From: Cyanobium sp. M30B3
Lineage (GTDB): Bacteria > Cyanobacteriota > Cyanobacteriia > PCC-6307 > Cyanobiaceae
DNA length: 64,000 nt
Assembly: GCA_018399015.1 (NCBI GenBank)
Contig: CP073761.1
Span: 1 to 64,000 of the forward strand
Direction of reading: 5' to 3'
The notes under the pieces: model-generated
Told to the model about the DNA's origin: nothing
The model's input: only the letters and a program-made list of their open reading frames with translations
Database searches by the model: none
In this document: in pieces, positions 40,313 through 48,629 of the stretch
Layout: each line of letters starts with the position of its first letter
How positions within the stretch are numbered: position 1 is the stretch's first letter
Position numbers and translations under genes: made by a program

Positions 40313-41712
40313 GGCAGGGCCTCGAGGGCATCGAGCAACACCGCCCGCAGCGCCGGCCGCTGCAGCAGGGGCACGCCGATGGGACCTGGGAGCCGTTCGG
40401 TGAGGCGGTTGGCGGCGAGCACCAGGGGCAGGGCCGGGGCGGCGAAGCGCAGGGGCGGATCCTCGGGATCAGCGGCACTGTATGCAGTGGCCAGGGTGCG
40501 GCAACCGGTTGCCGTCTCCAGAAAGGCGAGGTAGCGCTCCGCCAGGGGATTGGCGAGCGGGTGATGCAGCAGCAGGGGCCGCCCCTGGTCCGCCCCGCTG
40601 GCCTGCTGCAGCTGTTGGATCTCCTGGCACAGGGCCTGCTGCCAGCAGGGCCAGGCGCCGAGAAAGGGCAGGCGCAGCACGCGGGTGTGGCGGCGCCAGT
40701 GGGCGGCGATGGCGGGCACGTCGTGGCGCACATGCCCCCCGGGCAACAGCAGCAGCGGCACCAGGGTGATCGGCAGGCCCGTCTCCAGCAGGGCAGCGGC
40801 GTCGGGGGGGGCACTGGCGGTGAGGGCCTGCAGGCGCACCGGCGCCCGGCGCCGCCGCTCGAGGTCGGCCGCCAGGCTCACCAGTTCGGCCGGCAGGGCG
40901 CCGCCGCTGCGGCCGTGCACCACCAGCAGCAGCGGTTGCACGGGCGTCGCCGCCAGGCGGCGCTGCAACCGCTGGCCCACGGCGGGATCGAGCACTCGGC
41001 GGCTGAGGGGCACCAGCTGGCGGCGGCAACCCGGCAGGCGGGCCAGCAGGTCCACGGCCGTGGCTGCCAGCTGGGGATCGAGGTCGACGGCCAGCCGCAG
41101 CAGGCCTTCCTGCAGGGCGGAGCGGGGCCAGGCCGGCAGCCCCACCGCCACCCCCTCCAGGGCGGCCCGCCGCAGCGGCGCGGGCACGGCAGCCTGCGCC
41201 CAGGCGCTCAGCAGGGGCCAGGCCCGGGGATCGCGCTGGTGGCCCAGCAGGGGAAGCAGGCCGGCCAGCAGCACGGCCGAACGGGAGGCGGCCAGAACCT
41301 CGGGACCCCCTCGCAACTGCTCGAGCAACCAGGCCGCCAGGGCTGGATTGCGCTGGATCCCCACCAGCAAGGGCAGCTGGGGATCGGGCTCGCTCTGGCA
41401 GGCCCACCAGCGCAGCAGGCGCAGCGGTGCCCCGTCTGCCCAGTGGCCGGCCAGGGCGGCGAGCAGATCGGCCTCGGGCGGCACGGCGCCGCTCTCGATC
41501 GCCTGCAACCAGGGCTCCACATCCAGCTGGGCCAGCCGCCTCAGGCGCTGCAGAAAGGCCCAGCGGCTGGAATCAAGGCTGCTGGGAAGGTCGGCGGGAC
41601 GGGGCTGAGCGTCGGCCAGGGGGATCACGCCAGGGAGACGGCAGAGGGAGGGAGGCGCAGCAGGGCGCTGGCGATGGGGAGCCAGCAGTTCGAAAACGCT
41701 AGAAGACGGCAA
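40309..41712 (-). CDS. CbiX/SirB-like chelatase domain with N-terminal HEAT-like region
   Basis: About 467 residues if it begins at TTG 41712; GTG 41628 is an alternative. Upstream in-frame sequence is the shadow of nirA. The C-terminal 230 or so residues have the chelatase fold start LLLVVHGRSGGALPAELV, with His in VVHGRS, and PITLVPLLLLPGGHVRHDVPAIAAHW. This suggests the step inserting iron into sirohydrochlorin, which fits between cobA and nirA. The N-terminal half is a Leu/Ala/Trp-rich helical array (LLRWWACQSEPDPQLPLLVG and similar) resembling HEAT repeats, an unusual addition. The sequence is divergent enough that the activity is inferred. Confidence 0.72.
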   Translation of the reverse strand: MPSSSVFELLAPHRQRPAAPPSLCRLPGVIPLADAQPRPADLPSSLDSSRWAFLQRLRRLAQLDVEPWLQAIESGAVPPEADLLAALAGHWADGAPLRLLRWWACQSEPDPQLPLLVGIQRNPALAAWLLEQLRGGPEVLAASRSAVLLAGLLPLLGHQRDPRAWPLLSAWAQAAVPAPLRRAALEGVAVGLPAWPRSALQEGLLRLAVDLDPQLAATAVDLLARLPGCRRQLVPLSRRVLDPAVGQRLQRRLAATPVQPLLLVVHGRSGGALPAELVSLAADLERRRRAPVRLQALTASAPPDAAALLETGLPITLVPLLLLPGGHVRHDVPAIAAHWRRHTRVLRLPFLGAWPCWQQALCQEIQQLQQASGADQGRPLLLHHPLANPLAERYLAFLETATGCRTLATAYSAADPEDPPLRFAAPALPLVLAANRLTERLPGPIGVPLLQRPALRAVLLDALEALP

Positions 41713-41725
41713 CCCAGGAGGGCGC

Positions 41726-43309
41726 TCACCGCTCCGCCCCCATGGCCGGATCGCGGCGGCGGGCCCCGAAGCGCTCCACCAGCAGCTGCTCGAGCACATC
41801 CGGCAGGTCGCTGAGGGGCACGCCCTTGTCGTGCAGCTCGGCGAGCCTGGGCTCGGCGTCCATCGAACCGCCGAGGAAGATCTTGGCGGCTTCCACCATC
41901 TGGCCATCCTTGCGGGCCTTGGCACCCATCAGGCCGATCTGGCCCATGTAGGGCTGGCCACAGGCGTTGGGGCAGCCGGTCCAGTGCATGCGCACGGCGT
42001 GGGGCAGCTCAACCCGTTGCTCCAGCTCCTCCAGCACCGCCTGGGCCGTGCCCTTGGTGAGGATGAGGGCGAAGCTGCAGTAGGCGTTACCGGTGCAGCT
42101 CACCGCCTCGGCCTGCAAGGGTGAGGGATCGGGGCGGAAGCGCTGCAGCAGGGGCTCGGCCAGCAGGGCCTCGATGCGCGCTGCGGGCACATTCACGATC
42201 AGGGCGTTCTGGGCCTCGGTGAGGCGCAGTTCGCCGGAGCCGTAGGTGCGGGCCAGCCCGGCCAGCTCCTGCATCACCGCCGCATCCAGGCGCCCCATCG
42301 GCACGTGCAGTCCCACCCAGTGCAGACCCGCCTGCTTCTGGGGCTGCACGCCCAGGCCGTCTCGGGGTGCCCGGGTCACCAGGTGGCTGCCGTCGTGAGC
42401 CACGGCAGTGGCCGGGTCACCGGCCTGGTCAGGCCCCAGCTCAGTGGCCACCGCTGCCCAGGTGCTGAGCACCGCCTGGCGGTAGCTCTGCAGACCGAGC
42501 TGGTCGATCAGATACATCAACCGGCTCTTGTTGCGCTGCTGGCGGTTGCCAGCAGCCTCGAAGTGGCGCAGCACCGCCAGGGTGAAGCCCGGGAGCTGAC
42601 CCGCCGGCAGCCACAGCCCCAGGGGGATCGCCAGTTCGTTGCGCTGGGCCGAGAAGAAACCGCCCACCATCACCGTGAAACCCAGCTCGCCGTCGCGCTC
42701 GGCGGGGAGAAAGGCCAGGTCGTTGTGCAGCAGAAAGCTGTCGGGGGCACCACCCACGGCCACGTTGAACTTGCGGGGCAGGTTGCGCGGCCCTTCAGGC
42801 CCCAGCAGCGCTGCCTGGATCGCCTCCACCAGCGGCCGGGTGTCGAGGAACTCCTCCGGGTCGATGCCGGCCAGGGGGTTGCCGGTGATGTTGCGCGGGT
42901 TGTCGTGGCCGGACTGACGGCTGGTGAGCCCCACCCGCTCCAGCTCCGCCAGCAGCGGCGCCATGTCCTCCAGCAGCAGGCCCCGCAGCTGGATGTTCTG
43001 GCGGGTGGTGATATCGGCACTGCCGTGCTCGCCGCAGCGGTCGATCGCCTCGGCCAGCACCGCCAGCTGCTCGGCGCGGATCACGCCGTTGGGCAGCCGC
43101 AACCGCACCATGAAGCGGCCAGGGGTGACCGGCCGGAAAAAAATACCCAGCCACTTCAACCGGATCGTGAGGGTGGCCTCATCGAGGGCCTCCCAGCCCT
43201 CACGGCCGAGTTGCTCGAGCCGGGGTGCCAGGTCGAGACCACACAGCTCAGCCTTGGCCTGTTCCACCTTGCTGAGGGTGAACGGGGAAGCAACAGAGGC
43301 ACGGGTCAT
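41726..43309 (-). CDS. nirA: Ferredoxin-nitrite reductase
   Basis: Reduces nitrite to ammonium with six electrons from ferredoxin. About 527 residues from ATG 43309 (MTRASVASPFTLSKVEQAKAELCGLDLAPRLEQLG). The siroheme/4Fe-4S cysteines are in CTGNAYCSFAL and CPNACGQPYMGQIGLMG. ITTRQNIQLRG and HDNPRNITGNPLAGID are typical of cyanobacterial NirA. It is divergent from the TrpD-like gene across a 198-base region holding a strong hairpin. Confidence 0.97.
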   Translation of the reverse strand: MTRASVASPFTLSKVEQAKAELCGLDLAPRLEQLGREGWEALDEATLTIRLKWLGIFFRPVTPGRFMVRLRLPNGVIRAEQLAVLAEAIDRCGEHGSADITTRQNIQLRGLLLEDMAPLLAELERVGLTSRQSGHDNPRNITGNPLAGIDPEEFLDTRPLVEAIQAALLGPEGPRNLPRKFNVAVGGAPDSFLLHNDLAFLPAERDGELGFTVMVGGFFSAQRNELAIPLGLWLPAGQLPGFTLAVLRHFEAAGNRQQRNKSRLMYLIDQLGLQSYRQAVLSTWAAVATELGPDQAGDPATAVAHDGSHLVTRAPRDGLGVQPQKQAGLHWVGLHVPMGRLDAAVMQELAGLARTYGSGELRLTEAQNALIVNVPAARIEALLAEPLLQRFRPDPSPLQAEAVSCTGNAYCSFALILTKGTAQAVLEELEQRVELPHAVRMHWTGCPNACGQPYMGQIGLMGAKARKDGQMVEAAKIFLGGSMDAEPRLAELHDKGVPLSDLPDVLEQLLVERFGARRRDPAMGAER

Positions 43310-43460
43310 CGGCGCAAGCCAGGGGCACAAGGGAACGTCGGATTCCCCAGCCAATCCGGTGCGGGATCGCTGGGTACCGAGCAAGCGCCGATGAGAGCTA
43401 CGCCGCCGGAACAAAAGCCAGAGAAGTGGCGCCCATGCCAGCGGCGCGAACTTCTGTGCT

Positions 43461-43486
43461 GGATGATCTCCCCAAGGAGATCATCC
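43461..43486. promoter_or_regulatory. Perfect 11-base-pair hairpin between nirA and the TrpD-like gene
   Basis: GGATGATCTCC (43461-43471), loop CCAA, GGAGATCATCC (43476-43486). It lies 21 bases before the ATG at 43508 and about 150 bases before nirA. It includes a GGAGA that could pair with rRNA. It could be an operator or an mRNA structure controlling translation. Confidence 0.65.
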
Positions 43487-43507
43487 AATTGTGCGCCGAG
43501 GCGCCCG

Positions 43508-44599
43508 ATGTCCGTGTCGCAACCGCTACCAACCATCGCCGTGAGACGGGACCAGCAGCTGCGGGCGCTGGGCGCTGAGCGGGCCCGTTTCCGCGAGCTG
43601 ATCGGCAAGGTGGGCAGTGGCGAGCACACCAGCACCGGCCTCAACCGCGAGGAGGCCCGCACCGCCATGGATCTGATGCTCCAGGGCCAGGTGAGCGAGG
43701 CGCAGCTCGGCGCCTTTCTGATTGCCCACCGCATTCGCCGCCCCCTGCCAATCGAACTGGCCGGCATGCTCGACAGCTACCGCCAGCACGGCCCAGTGCT
43801 ACGCACCCCGGGCAGACGGGCCCTGAGCTTTGGCGTGCCCTACGACGGCCGCAGCCGCACCGCCCCCCTGCTGCCCCTGCTGGCTCTGGTGCTGGCGAGC
43901 AGCGGTGTGCCCGTGGTGCTGCACGGCGGCGCGCCGATGCCCGTCAAGTACGGCGTCACCCTGGCGGAGCTGTTCGCCGCCCTGGGCATCGAGTGGCGCG
44001 GCCTGCCGCTGGCCGTCCTGCAGGAGCGCCTGGATCTCCATGGCCTGGCCCTCAGCCACCAGCCCGATCACTTCCCCGCCGCCCAGCGCCTGCTGCCGGC
44101 CCGCGATGAGATCGGCAAGCGACCGCCGGTGGCCAGCCTGGAACTGCTCTGGACTCCGCACCAAGGGGAGCACCTGCTGGTGAGCGGGTTTGTGCATCCG
44201 CCCACCGAAAAGCGCGCCTGGGAAGCCCTGGGCGCCGCCAACGAGAGCGAGGTGCTCACGGTGAAGGGCCTGGAGGGTTCCACCGACCTCCCCTCCAGCC
44301 GGGCCGGCATCACGGCCCGCCTGCGGCAGGGGTCGGTGGAACGGCTGTTGCTGCACCCCCGCGACCACGGCCTACACGGCGAGGAGGTGGCCTGGGAGGA
44401 CCTGGAGAGCTGGCAGCGGCAGGCCCTGGCCGCACTGCGGGGCGAGGGACCGCTGGCCAGGCCTCTGCTCTGGAACCTGGGGGCCTACCTGTGGCTGGCC
44501 GATCAGATCGACACGCTCGACGCAGCCCTCGACCAGGCCCGGGGGCTGCTGGCCGCCCGCAGCGGTGAGCGGCTGCGCCAGACATTGGTCAATCGGTAA
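43508..44599 (+). CDS. TrpD-like (anthranilate phosphoribosyltransferase family) protein
   Basis: About 363 residues from ATG 43508. It shows the nucleoside phosphorylase / TrpD fold: helical N-terminal domain (LNREEARTAMDLMLQGQVSEAQLGAFLIAHRIRRPLPIELAGML), then VPYDGRSRTAPLLPLLALVLASSGVPVVLHGG and GLEGSTDLPSSRAG. The canonical TrpD diphosphate loop GTGGD is absent (PYDGRSR sits there), so it is probably not the tryptophan enzyme. Family relatives are of the YbiB/TrpD2 type, some binding nucleic acid. Its role between nirA and the nrt genes is unknown. Confidence 0.8.
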   Translation: MSVSQPLPTIAVRRDQQLRALGAERARFRELIGKVGSGEHTSTGLNREEARTAMDLMLQGQVSEAQLGAFLIAHRIRRPLPIELAGMLDSYRQHGPVLRTPGRRALSFGVPYDGRSRTAPLLPLLALVLASSGVPVVLHGGAPMPVKYGVTLAELFAALGIEWRGLPLAVLQERLDLHGLALSHQPDHFPAAQRLLPARDEIGKRPPVASLELLWTPHQGEHLLVSGFVHPPTEKRAWEALGAANESEVLTVKGLEGSTDLPSSRAGITARLRQGSVERLLLHPRDHGLHGEEVAWEDLESWQRQALAALRGEGPLARPLLWNLGAYLWLADQIDTLDAALDQARGLLAARSGERLRQTLVNR

Positions 44600-44609
44600 C
44601 AACCGCCAC
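44596..44609 (+). promoter_or_regulatory. NtcA-like site before nrtA
   Basis: GTAACAACCGCCAC, one mismatch from GTAN8TAC. It overlaps the stop codon of the TrpD-like gene and is about 155 bases before the nrtA ATG. It differs at one base from the site before narB (GTAACAACTGCCAC on the minus strand). No convincing -10 was seen at the standard distance. Confidence 0.5.
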
Positions 44610-44661
44610 TCACAATCAACGGGGCGGCGTGGTGTTTTGGATGGGTCGGTCAGCTCGTGCG

Positions 44662-44735
44662 CCGGCAATCCGCCTTGCCGGTTCGGTGCGCTTCGTTGTG
44701 GAGCCCGACCGGAGTGCAGTTCTCCATCACTCCGG
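44662..44735. promoter_or_regulatory. Two tandem hairpins in the nrtA leader
   Basis: Hairpin A pairs CCGGCAA (44662-44668) with TTGCCGG (44675-44681) around a six-base loop. Hairpin B pairs CCGGAGTG (44709-44716) with CACTCCGG (44728-44735) around an 11-base loop. Hairpin B ends 27 bases before the nrtA ATG. They may shape translation or termination in the leader; neither is followed by a T-run. Confidence 0.55.
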
Positions 44736-44762
44736 CATCTTTCACGCCGCTCCACATCGCCC

Positions 44763-46082
44763 ATGTCCAATCTTTCGCGCCGCAAGTTTCTGCTCACCGC
44801 CGCCGGCTCCGCAGCGGGTGCCGTCTGGCTGGCTGCCTGTGGAGGCCCCAGCAAGAAACCCGAAATGCAAGCCAGCAGCGGTGCCAGCGGGGGGGCCGAC
44901 GCCCCCGAGGTTCCAGGTGCCACGTTGGGCTTCATTGCCCTCACCGATGCCTCGCCGCTGATCATCGCCAAGGAAAAGGGGTTCTTCGCCAAGTACGGGA
45001 TGCCCGATGTGAAGGTCGTGAAGCAGACCTCCTGGGCCGGAACCCGCGACAACCTGGAGCTGGGGGGCGAGCGTGGCGGCATCGATGGTGCCCACATTCT
45101 CACGCCGATGCCCTACCTGCTCACCACAGGTTCGATCACCAAGAGCCAGAAGCCACTGCCGATGTATATCCTGGCCCGGCTCAATGTGAATGGCCAGGGC
45201 CTGTCCCTCTCCAATGAATTCCTGGCCGAAAAGGTCACTATTAAGGATCCGAAGATCAAGGCTATTGCCGCCAGGAAAAAAGCCAGCGGCAAGCTGCTCA
45301 AGGCAGCCATGACCTTCCCAGGTGGCACCCACGACCTGTGGATGCGCTATTGGCTGGCAGCCAACGATGTGAATCCCGCCACCGACGCCGACCTGGTGGT
45401 GGTTCCCCCCGCCCAGATGGTGGCCAACATGCAGACCGGCACCATGGACACGTTCTGCGTGGGCGAGCCCTGGAACCAGCGCACCGTGAATCAGAAGCTT
45501 GGGTATACCGGCGCCATCACGGGCGAGCTGTGGAAAGACCATCCCGAAAAAGCCTTCTCCATGCGCTCCGACTGGGTGGACAAAAACCCCAAAGCCGCCA
45601 AAGCCATGCTGATGGCCGTGCAGGAAGCCCAGATCTGGTGCGAGGACCCGGCCAACCTTGATGAACTTTGCGACATCACATCAAAGGATCGTTATTTCAA
45701 GTGCAGTGTGGAGGACATCAAACCTCGTCTGGCCGGCAGTTTCGACTACGGCGACGGGCGCACGGTAACGGACACTCCGCTGAAGATGCACTTCTGGAGT
45801 GACCAGAACTCCCACTCCTTTCCCTACAAGAGCCACGACCTCTGGTTCCTCACCGAGGACATCCGCTGGGGTTATCTGCCACGGAGCACCGACACCCAGG
45901 CCTTGATCGACAAGGTGAACCGCTCCGATCTGTGGCGTGAGGCCGCTACTGCCATCGGCCAGGCTCAGGCCATCCCCGCCAGTGATTCCCGTGGCAAGGA
46001 AACCTTCTTCGACGGCGTGGTGTTTGATCCAGAAGATCCCAAGGGCTATCTGGCCAGCCTGAACTTCAAAACTCTCAAATAG
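44763..46082 (+). CDS. nrtA: Nitrate-type ABC transporter substrate-binding lipoprotein
   Basis: About 439 residues from ATG 44763. It has a Tat-like signal with SRRKFLL and a lipobox LAACG. The binding domain reads ATLGFIALTDASPLIIAKEKGFFAKYGMPDVKVVKQTSWAGTRDNLELG and GIDGAHILTPMPYLL, which matches the NrtA/CmpA family. Nitrate (and nitrite) is the likely substrate because nirA and narB flank the locus and no bicarbonate genes are present; cyanate is possible. It is the first of four genes encoding a full importer. Confidence 0.9.
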   Translation: MSNLSRRKFLLTAAGSAAGAVWLAACGGPSKKPEMQASSGASGGADAPEVPGATLGFIALTDASPLIIAKEKGFFAKYGMPDVKVVKQTSWAGTRDNLELGGERGGIDGAHILTPMPYLLTTGSITKSQKPLPMYILARLNVNGQGLSLSNEFLAEKVTIKDPKIKAIAARKKASGKLLKAAMTFPGGTHDLWMRYWLAANDVNPATDADLVVVPPAQMVANMQTGTMDTFCVGEPWNQRTVNQKLGYTGAITGELWKDHPEKAFSMRSDWVDKNPKAAKAMLMAVQEAQIWCEDPANLDELCDITSKDRYFKCSVEDIKPRLAGSFDYGDGRTVTDTPLKMHFWSDQNSHSFPYKSHDLWFLTEDIRWGYLPRSTDTQALIDKVNRSDLWREAATAIGQAQAIPASDSRGKETFFDGVVFDPEDPKGYLASLNFKTLK

Positions 46083-46148
46083 ATCGCAAGTCGCTCATTC
46101 GGGCCTCCTCGGTCAGCTCGTCAACCTCACCCGTTCCCATTCCAATCG

Positions 46149-46985
46149 ATGACCACGACGCTCGGTCCAGGGCGGCAGCGCAGTGGCAGGCGTCCAAGCC
46201 TGCCTGTGCTCAAGCAGGCCCTTCCTTACATCCTCTGCATCGGTGCCTTTCTGGTGTGCTGGCAGATCCTCTCAGCGCTCCTGGGTCAGGCCCGTCTACC
46301 CGGTCCGATCAACGTGCTGATCAACACCTGGGATCCCTACATCAGCCAGCCGTTCTTCGATGACGGCGGCACCAGCAAGGGGCTGGGTTGGCAGATCCTG
46401 ATCTCGCTGCAACGGGTGGCCGTGGGCTATTGCCTGGCCGCACTGGTTGGTATCAGCGTGGGGGGGTTTCTCGGCCTCAATCGTTTCGCCGGCAAGGGCT
46501 TTGATCCGGTGGTGCAGGTGTTGCGCACGGTGCCACCGCTGGCCTGGTTCCCGATCTCACTGATGGTGTTCCAGGACGCCAACACCTCGGCTGTCTTCGT
46601 GATCTTCATCACGGCGATCTGGCCGATCATCATCAATACCGCCGTGGGCATCCAGGAGATCCCCCAGGACTACACCAACGTGGCCCGGGTGCTGCGCCTG
46701 AGCAAGCGGGCCTACATCACCAACATCGTGATTCCGGCCACCGTGCCCTATGTGTTCACAGGCCTGCGGATTGCCGTGGGTCTGGCCTGGCTGGCGATCG
46801 TGGCCGCCGAGATGCTCAAGGCCGATGGCGGCATCGGCTACTTCATCTGGGACGCCTACAATGCTGGTGGTGACTCGAGTTCCAGCCAGATCATCCTGGC
46901 CATCCTCTACGTTGGGGTGGTGGGTCTGCTGCTCGATCGGCTGGTGGCCTGGGTGGGCCGCAAGGTGAGCAAGGGGGCCAGCTGA
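46149..46985 (+). CDS. nrtB: Nitrate-type ABC transporter permease
   Basis: 278 residues from ATG 46149, with about six membrane helices beginning ALPYILCIGAFLVCWQILSALLG. The permease EAA-type loop is in IPQDYTNVARVLRLSKRAYITNIVIPATVPYVFTGLRIAVGLAWLAIVAAEML. It forms the membrane channel for NrtA-delivered substrate. The next gene starts two bases after its stop. Confidence 0.92.
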   Translation: MTTTLGPGRQRSGRRPSLPVLKQALPYILCIGAFLVCWQILSALLGQARLPGPINVLINTWDPYISQPFFDDGGTSKGLGWQILISLQRVAVGYCLAALVGISVGGFLGLNRFAGKGFDPVVQVLRTVPPLAWFPISLMVFQDANTSAVFVIFITAIWPIIINTAVGIQEIPQDYTNVARVLRLSKRAYITNIVIPATVPYVFTGLRIAVGLAWLAIVAAEMLKADGGIGYFIWDAYNAGGDSSSSQIILAILYVGVVGLLLDRLVAWVGRKVSKGAS

Positions 46986-46986
46986 G

Positions 46987-47799
46987 ATGGCCACCGGACT
47001 GCTCACCGTTGATGCCGTCACCCAGACTTTCAACCTCGATGACGGCGGCCGTTACGTGGCTCTGGAGGGAGTGAACCTCGACATCCGCGCAGGCGAATTC
47101 GTCACGCTGATCGGTCACTCCGGCTGCGGCAAAAGCACCCTGCTCAACCTGATGGCCGGCCTCAGCCAGGCCACGGAGGGCGGCATCCTGATGAACGGCC
47201 GCCAGGTCACCGATCCAGGGCCGGATCGGATGGTGGTGTTCCAGAACTATTCGCTGCTGCCCTGGCTCACGGTGCGCCAGAACATCGCCCTGGCGGTGGA
47301 CACCGTGTTTCCCGAGCGCAGCCCAACGGAGCGGCGCGAGATCGTGGAGCGCAACATCCAGCTGGTGAATCTCAGCGGCGCTGCCCAGACATTCCCGGCG
47401 GAACTCTCCGGCGGCATGAAGCAGCGGGTGGCGATCGCCCGGGCCTTGGCGATCCGGCCCACCTTGCTGCTGCTGGATGAACCGTTCGGGGCCCTCGATG
47501 CCCTCACCCGCGGCAACCTGCAGCAGCAGCTGATGCAGATCTGCCAGGAGTCGCAGCTCACCACCGTGATGGTGACCCACGACGTGGATGAGGCCCTGCT
47601 GCTCTCCGACCGGGTGGTGTGCCTGCGCAACGGCCCTGCCGCCGGCATCGGCCGGATCGTGGACGTGCCCCTGCCCCGACCGCGGGAGCGGCTCAACGTG
47701 ATGAACCACCCCGACTACTACCACCTGCGCGCCGAGCTGATCCATTTCCTCCAGGAGCAGCGCCGCCTCAAACAACAAGCCTCCATCAGCCGCCGATGA
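46987..47799 (+). CDS. nrtC: Nitrate-type ABC transporter ATP-binding protein (NrtC-like, lacking the receptor-like domain)
   Basis: 270 residues with Walker A GHSGCGKSTLLNLMAG, signature LSGGMKQRVAIARAL and Walker B LLLDEPFGALDALTRG. Classical cyanobacterial NrtC is about 650 residues because it carries a C-terminal NrtA-like regulatory domain that senses substrate. This protein ends just after the ATPase, so the usual intracellular nitrate/nitrite control domain is absent here. Confidence 0.85.
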   Translation: MATGLLTVDAVTQTFNLDDGGRYVALEGVNLDIRAGEFVTLIGHSGCGKSTLLNLMAGLSQATEGGILMNGRQVTDPGPDRMVVFQNYSLLPWLTVRQNIALAVDTVFPERSPTERREIVERNIQLVNLSGAAQTFPAELSGGMKQRVAIARALAIRPTLLLLDEPFGALDALTRGNLQQQLMQICQESQLTTVMVTHDVDEALLLSDRVVCLRNGPAAGIGRIVDVPLPRPRERLNVMNHPDYYHLRAELIHFLQEQRRLKQQASISRR

Positions 47800-48629
47800 C
47801 CACCGCCACACCTGCCCCCGCCACCAGACCCACCAGCACCGCCCAGCCCTTCCTGGAATTCCGGGATGTGGGCCAGGTGTTCCACACCCGCCGCGGCCCG
47901 TTCGAGGCCCTGCGCAACATCAACCTGCAGGTGCGGCAGGGGGAATTCCTCTGCGTGATCGGACACTCCGGCTGCGGCAAGAGCACGTTGCTCAACATGG
48001 TGTCGGGCTTTCTCCAGCCCAGCAGCGGCGCCGTGACCCTGGAGGGCACGCCGATCGAACGGCCTGGGCCCGACCGGATGGTGGTGTTCCAGAACTACTC
48101 GCTGCTGCCCTGGCTCACGGTGTGGCAGAACGTGGAGATGGCCGTGAAAGCGGCCCGTGGCGAACTGGATACCGGCAGCCGACGCGAGGTGGTGGCCCAT
48201 CACCTGGAGATGGTGGGACTGATGGAGGCCCGCGCCAAACGGCCGGGCCAGCTCTCCGGCGGCATGCGCCAGCGGGTGGCGATCGCCCGGGCCCTGGCCG
48301 TGAGTCCGGCGGTGCTGGTGCTGGATGAACCGTTCGGCGCCCTCGATGCGATCACCAAGGAGGAGCTGCAGGAGGAGTTGCTGGCGATCTGGCGCGAGCA
48401 GAAGCCCACGGTGCTGATGATCACCCACGACATCGACGAGGCCCTGTTCCTTGCCGACCGGATCGTGATGATGACCAACGGCCCCTCGGCCACGATCGGC
48501 GAAATCCTCGAGGTGCCGTTCGGGCGGCCCAGGAGCTACGAGGCCATCCAGGACGACCCCCGCTATGGCCAGCTGCGCAACCACGCCCTCGACTTCCTCT
48601 ACCGCCGCTACGCCCATGACGTGGACTGA
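47796..48629 (+). CDS. nrtD: Nitrate-type ABC transporter ATP-binding protein (NrtD-like)
   Basis: 277 residues from ATG 47796, overlapping the previous stop (ATGA). Walker A is GHSGCGKSTLLNMVSG, signature LSGGMRQRVAIARAL, Walker B LVLDEPFGALDAITKE. An N-terminal tail of about 20 Pro/Ala/Thr residues precedes the domain. The two ATPases are similar and are likely to form a heterodimer on NrtB. Its 3' end overlaps the convergent amidotransferase gene by 22 bases. Confidence 0.9.
   Translation: MTTATPAPATRPTSTAQPFLEFRDVGQVFHTRRGPFEALRNINLQVRQGEFLCVIGHSGCGKSTLLNMVSGFLQPSSGAVTLEGTPIERPGPDRMVVFQNYSLLPWLTVWQNVEMAVKAARGELDTGSRREVVAHHLEMVGLMEARAKRPGQLSGGMRQRVAIARALAVSPAVLVLDEPFGALDAITKEELQEELLAIWREQKPTVLMITHDIDEALFLADRIVMMTNGPSATIGEILEVPFGRPRSYEAIQDDPRYGQLRNHALDFLYRRYAHDVD

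Noticed and set aside
41713-41925. Longer start for the CbiX-like gene inside nirA
   Set aside because: The extra residues are the shadow of the nirA C-terminal coding region, whose frame is certain.
43435-43578. 47-codon plus-strand frame starting MPAARTSVLDDLPKE between nirA and the TrpD-like gene
   Set aside because: It reads plausibly at first, but overlaps the TrpD-like start and includes the perfect hairpin, which better explains the constrained sequence.
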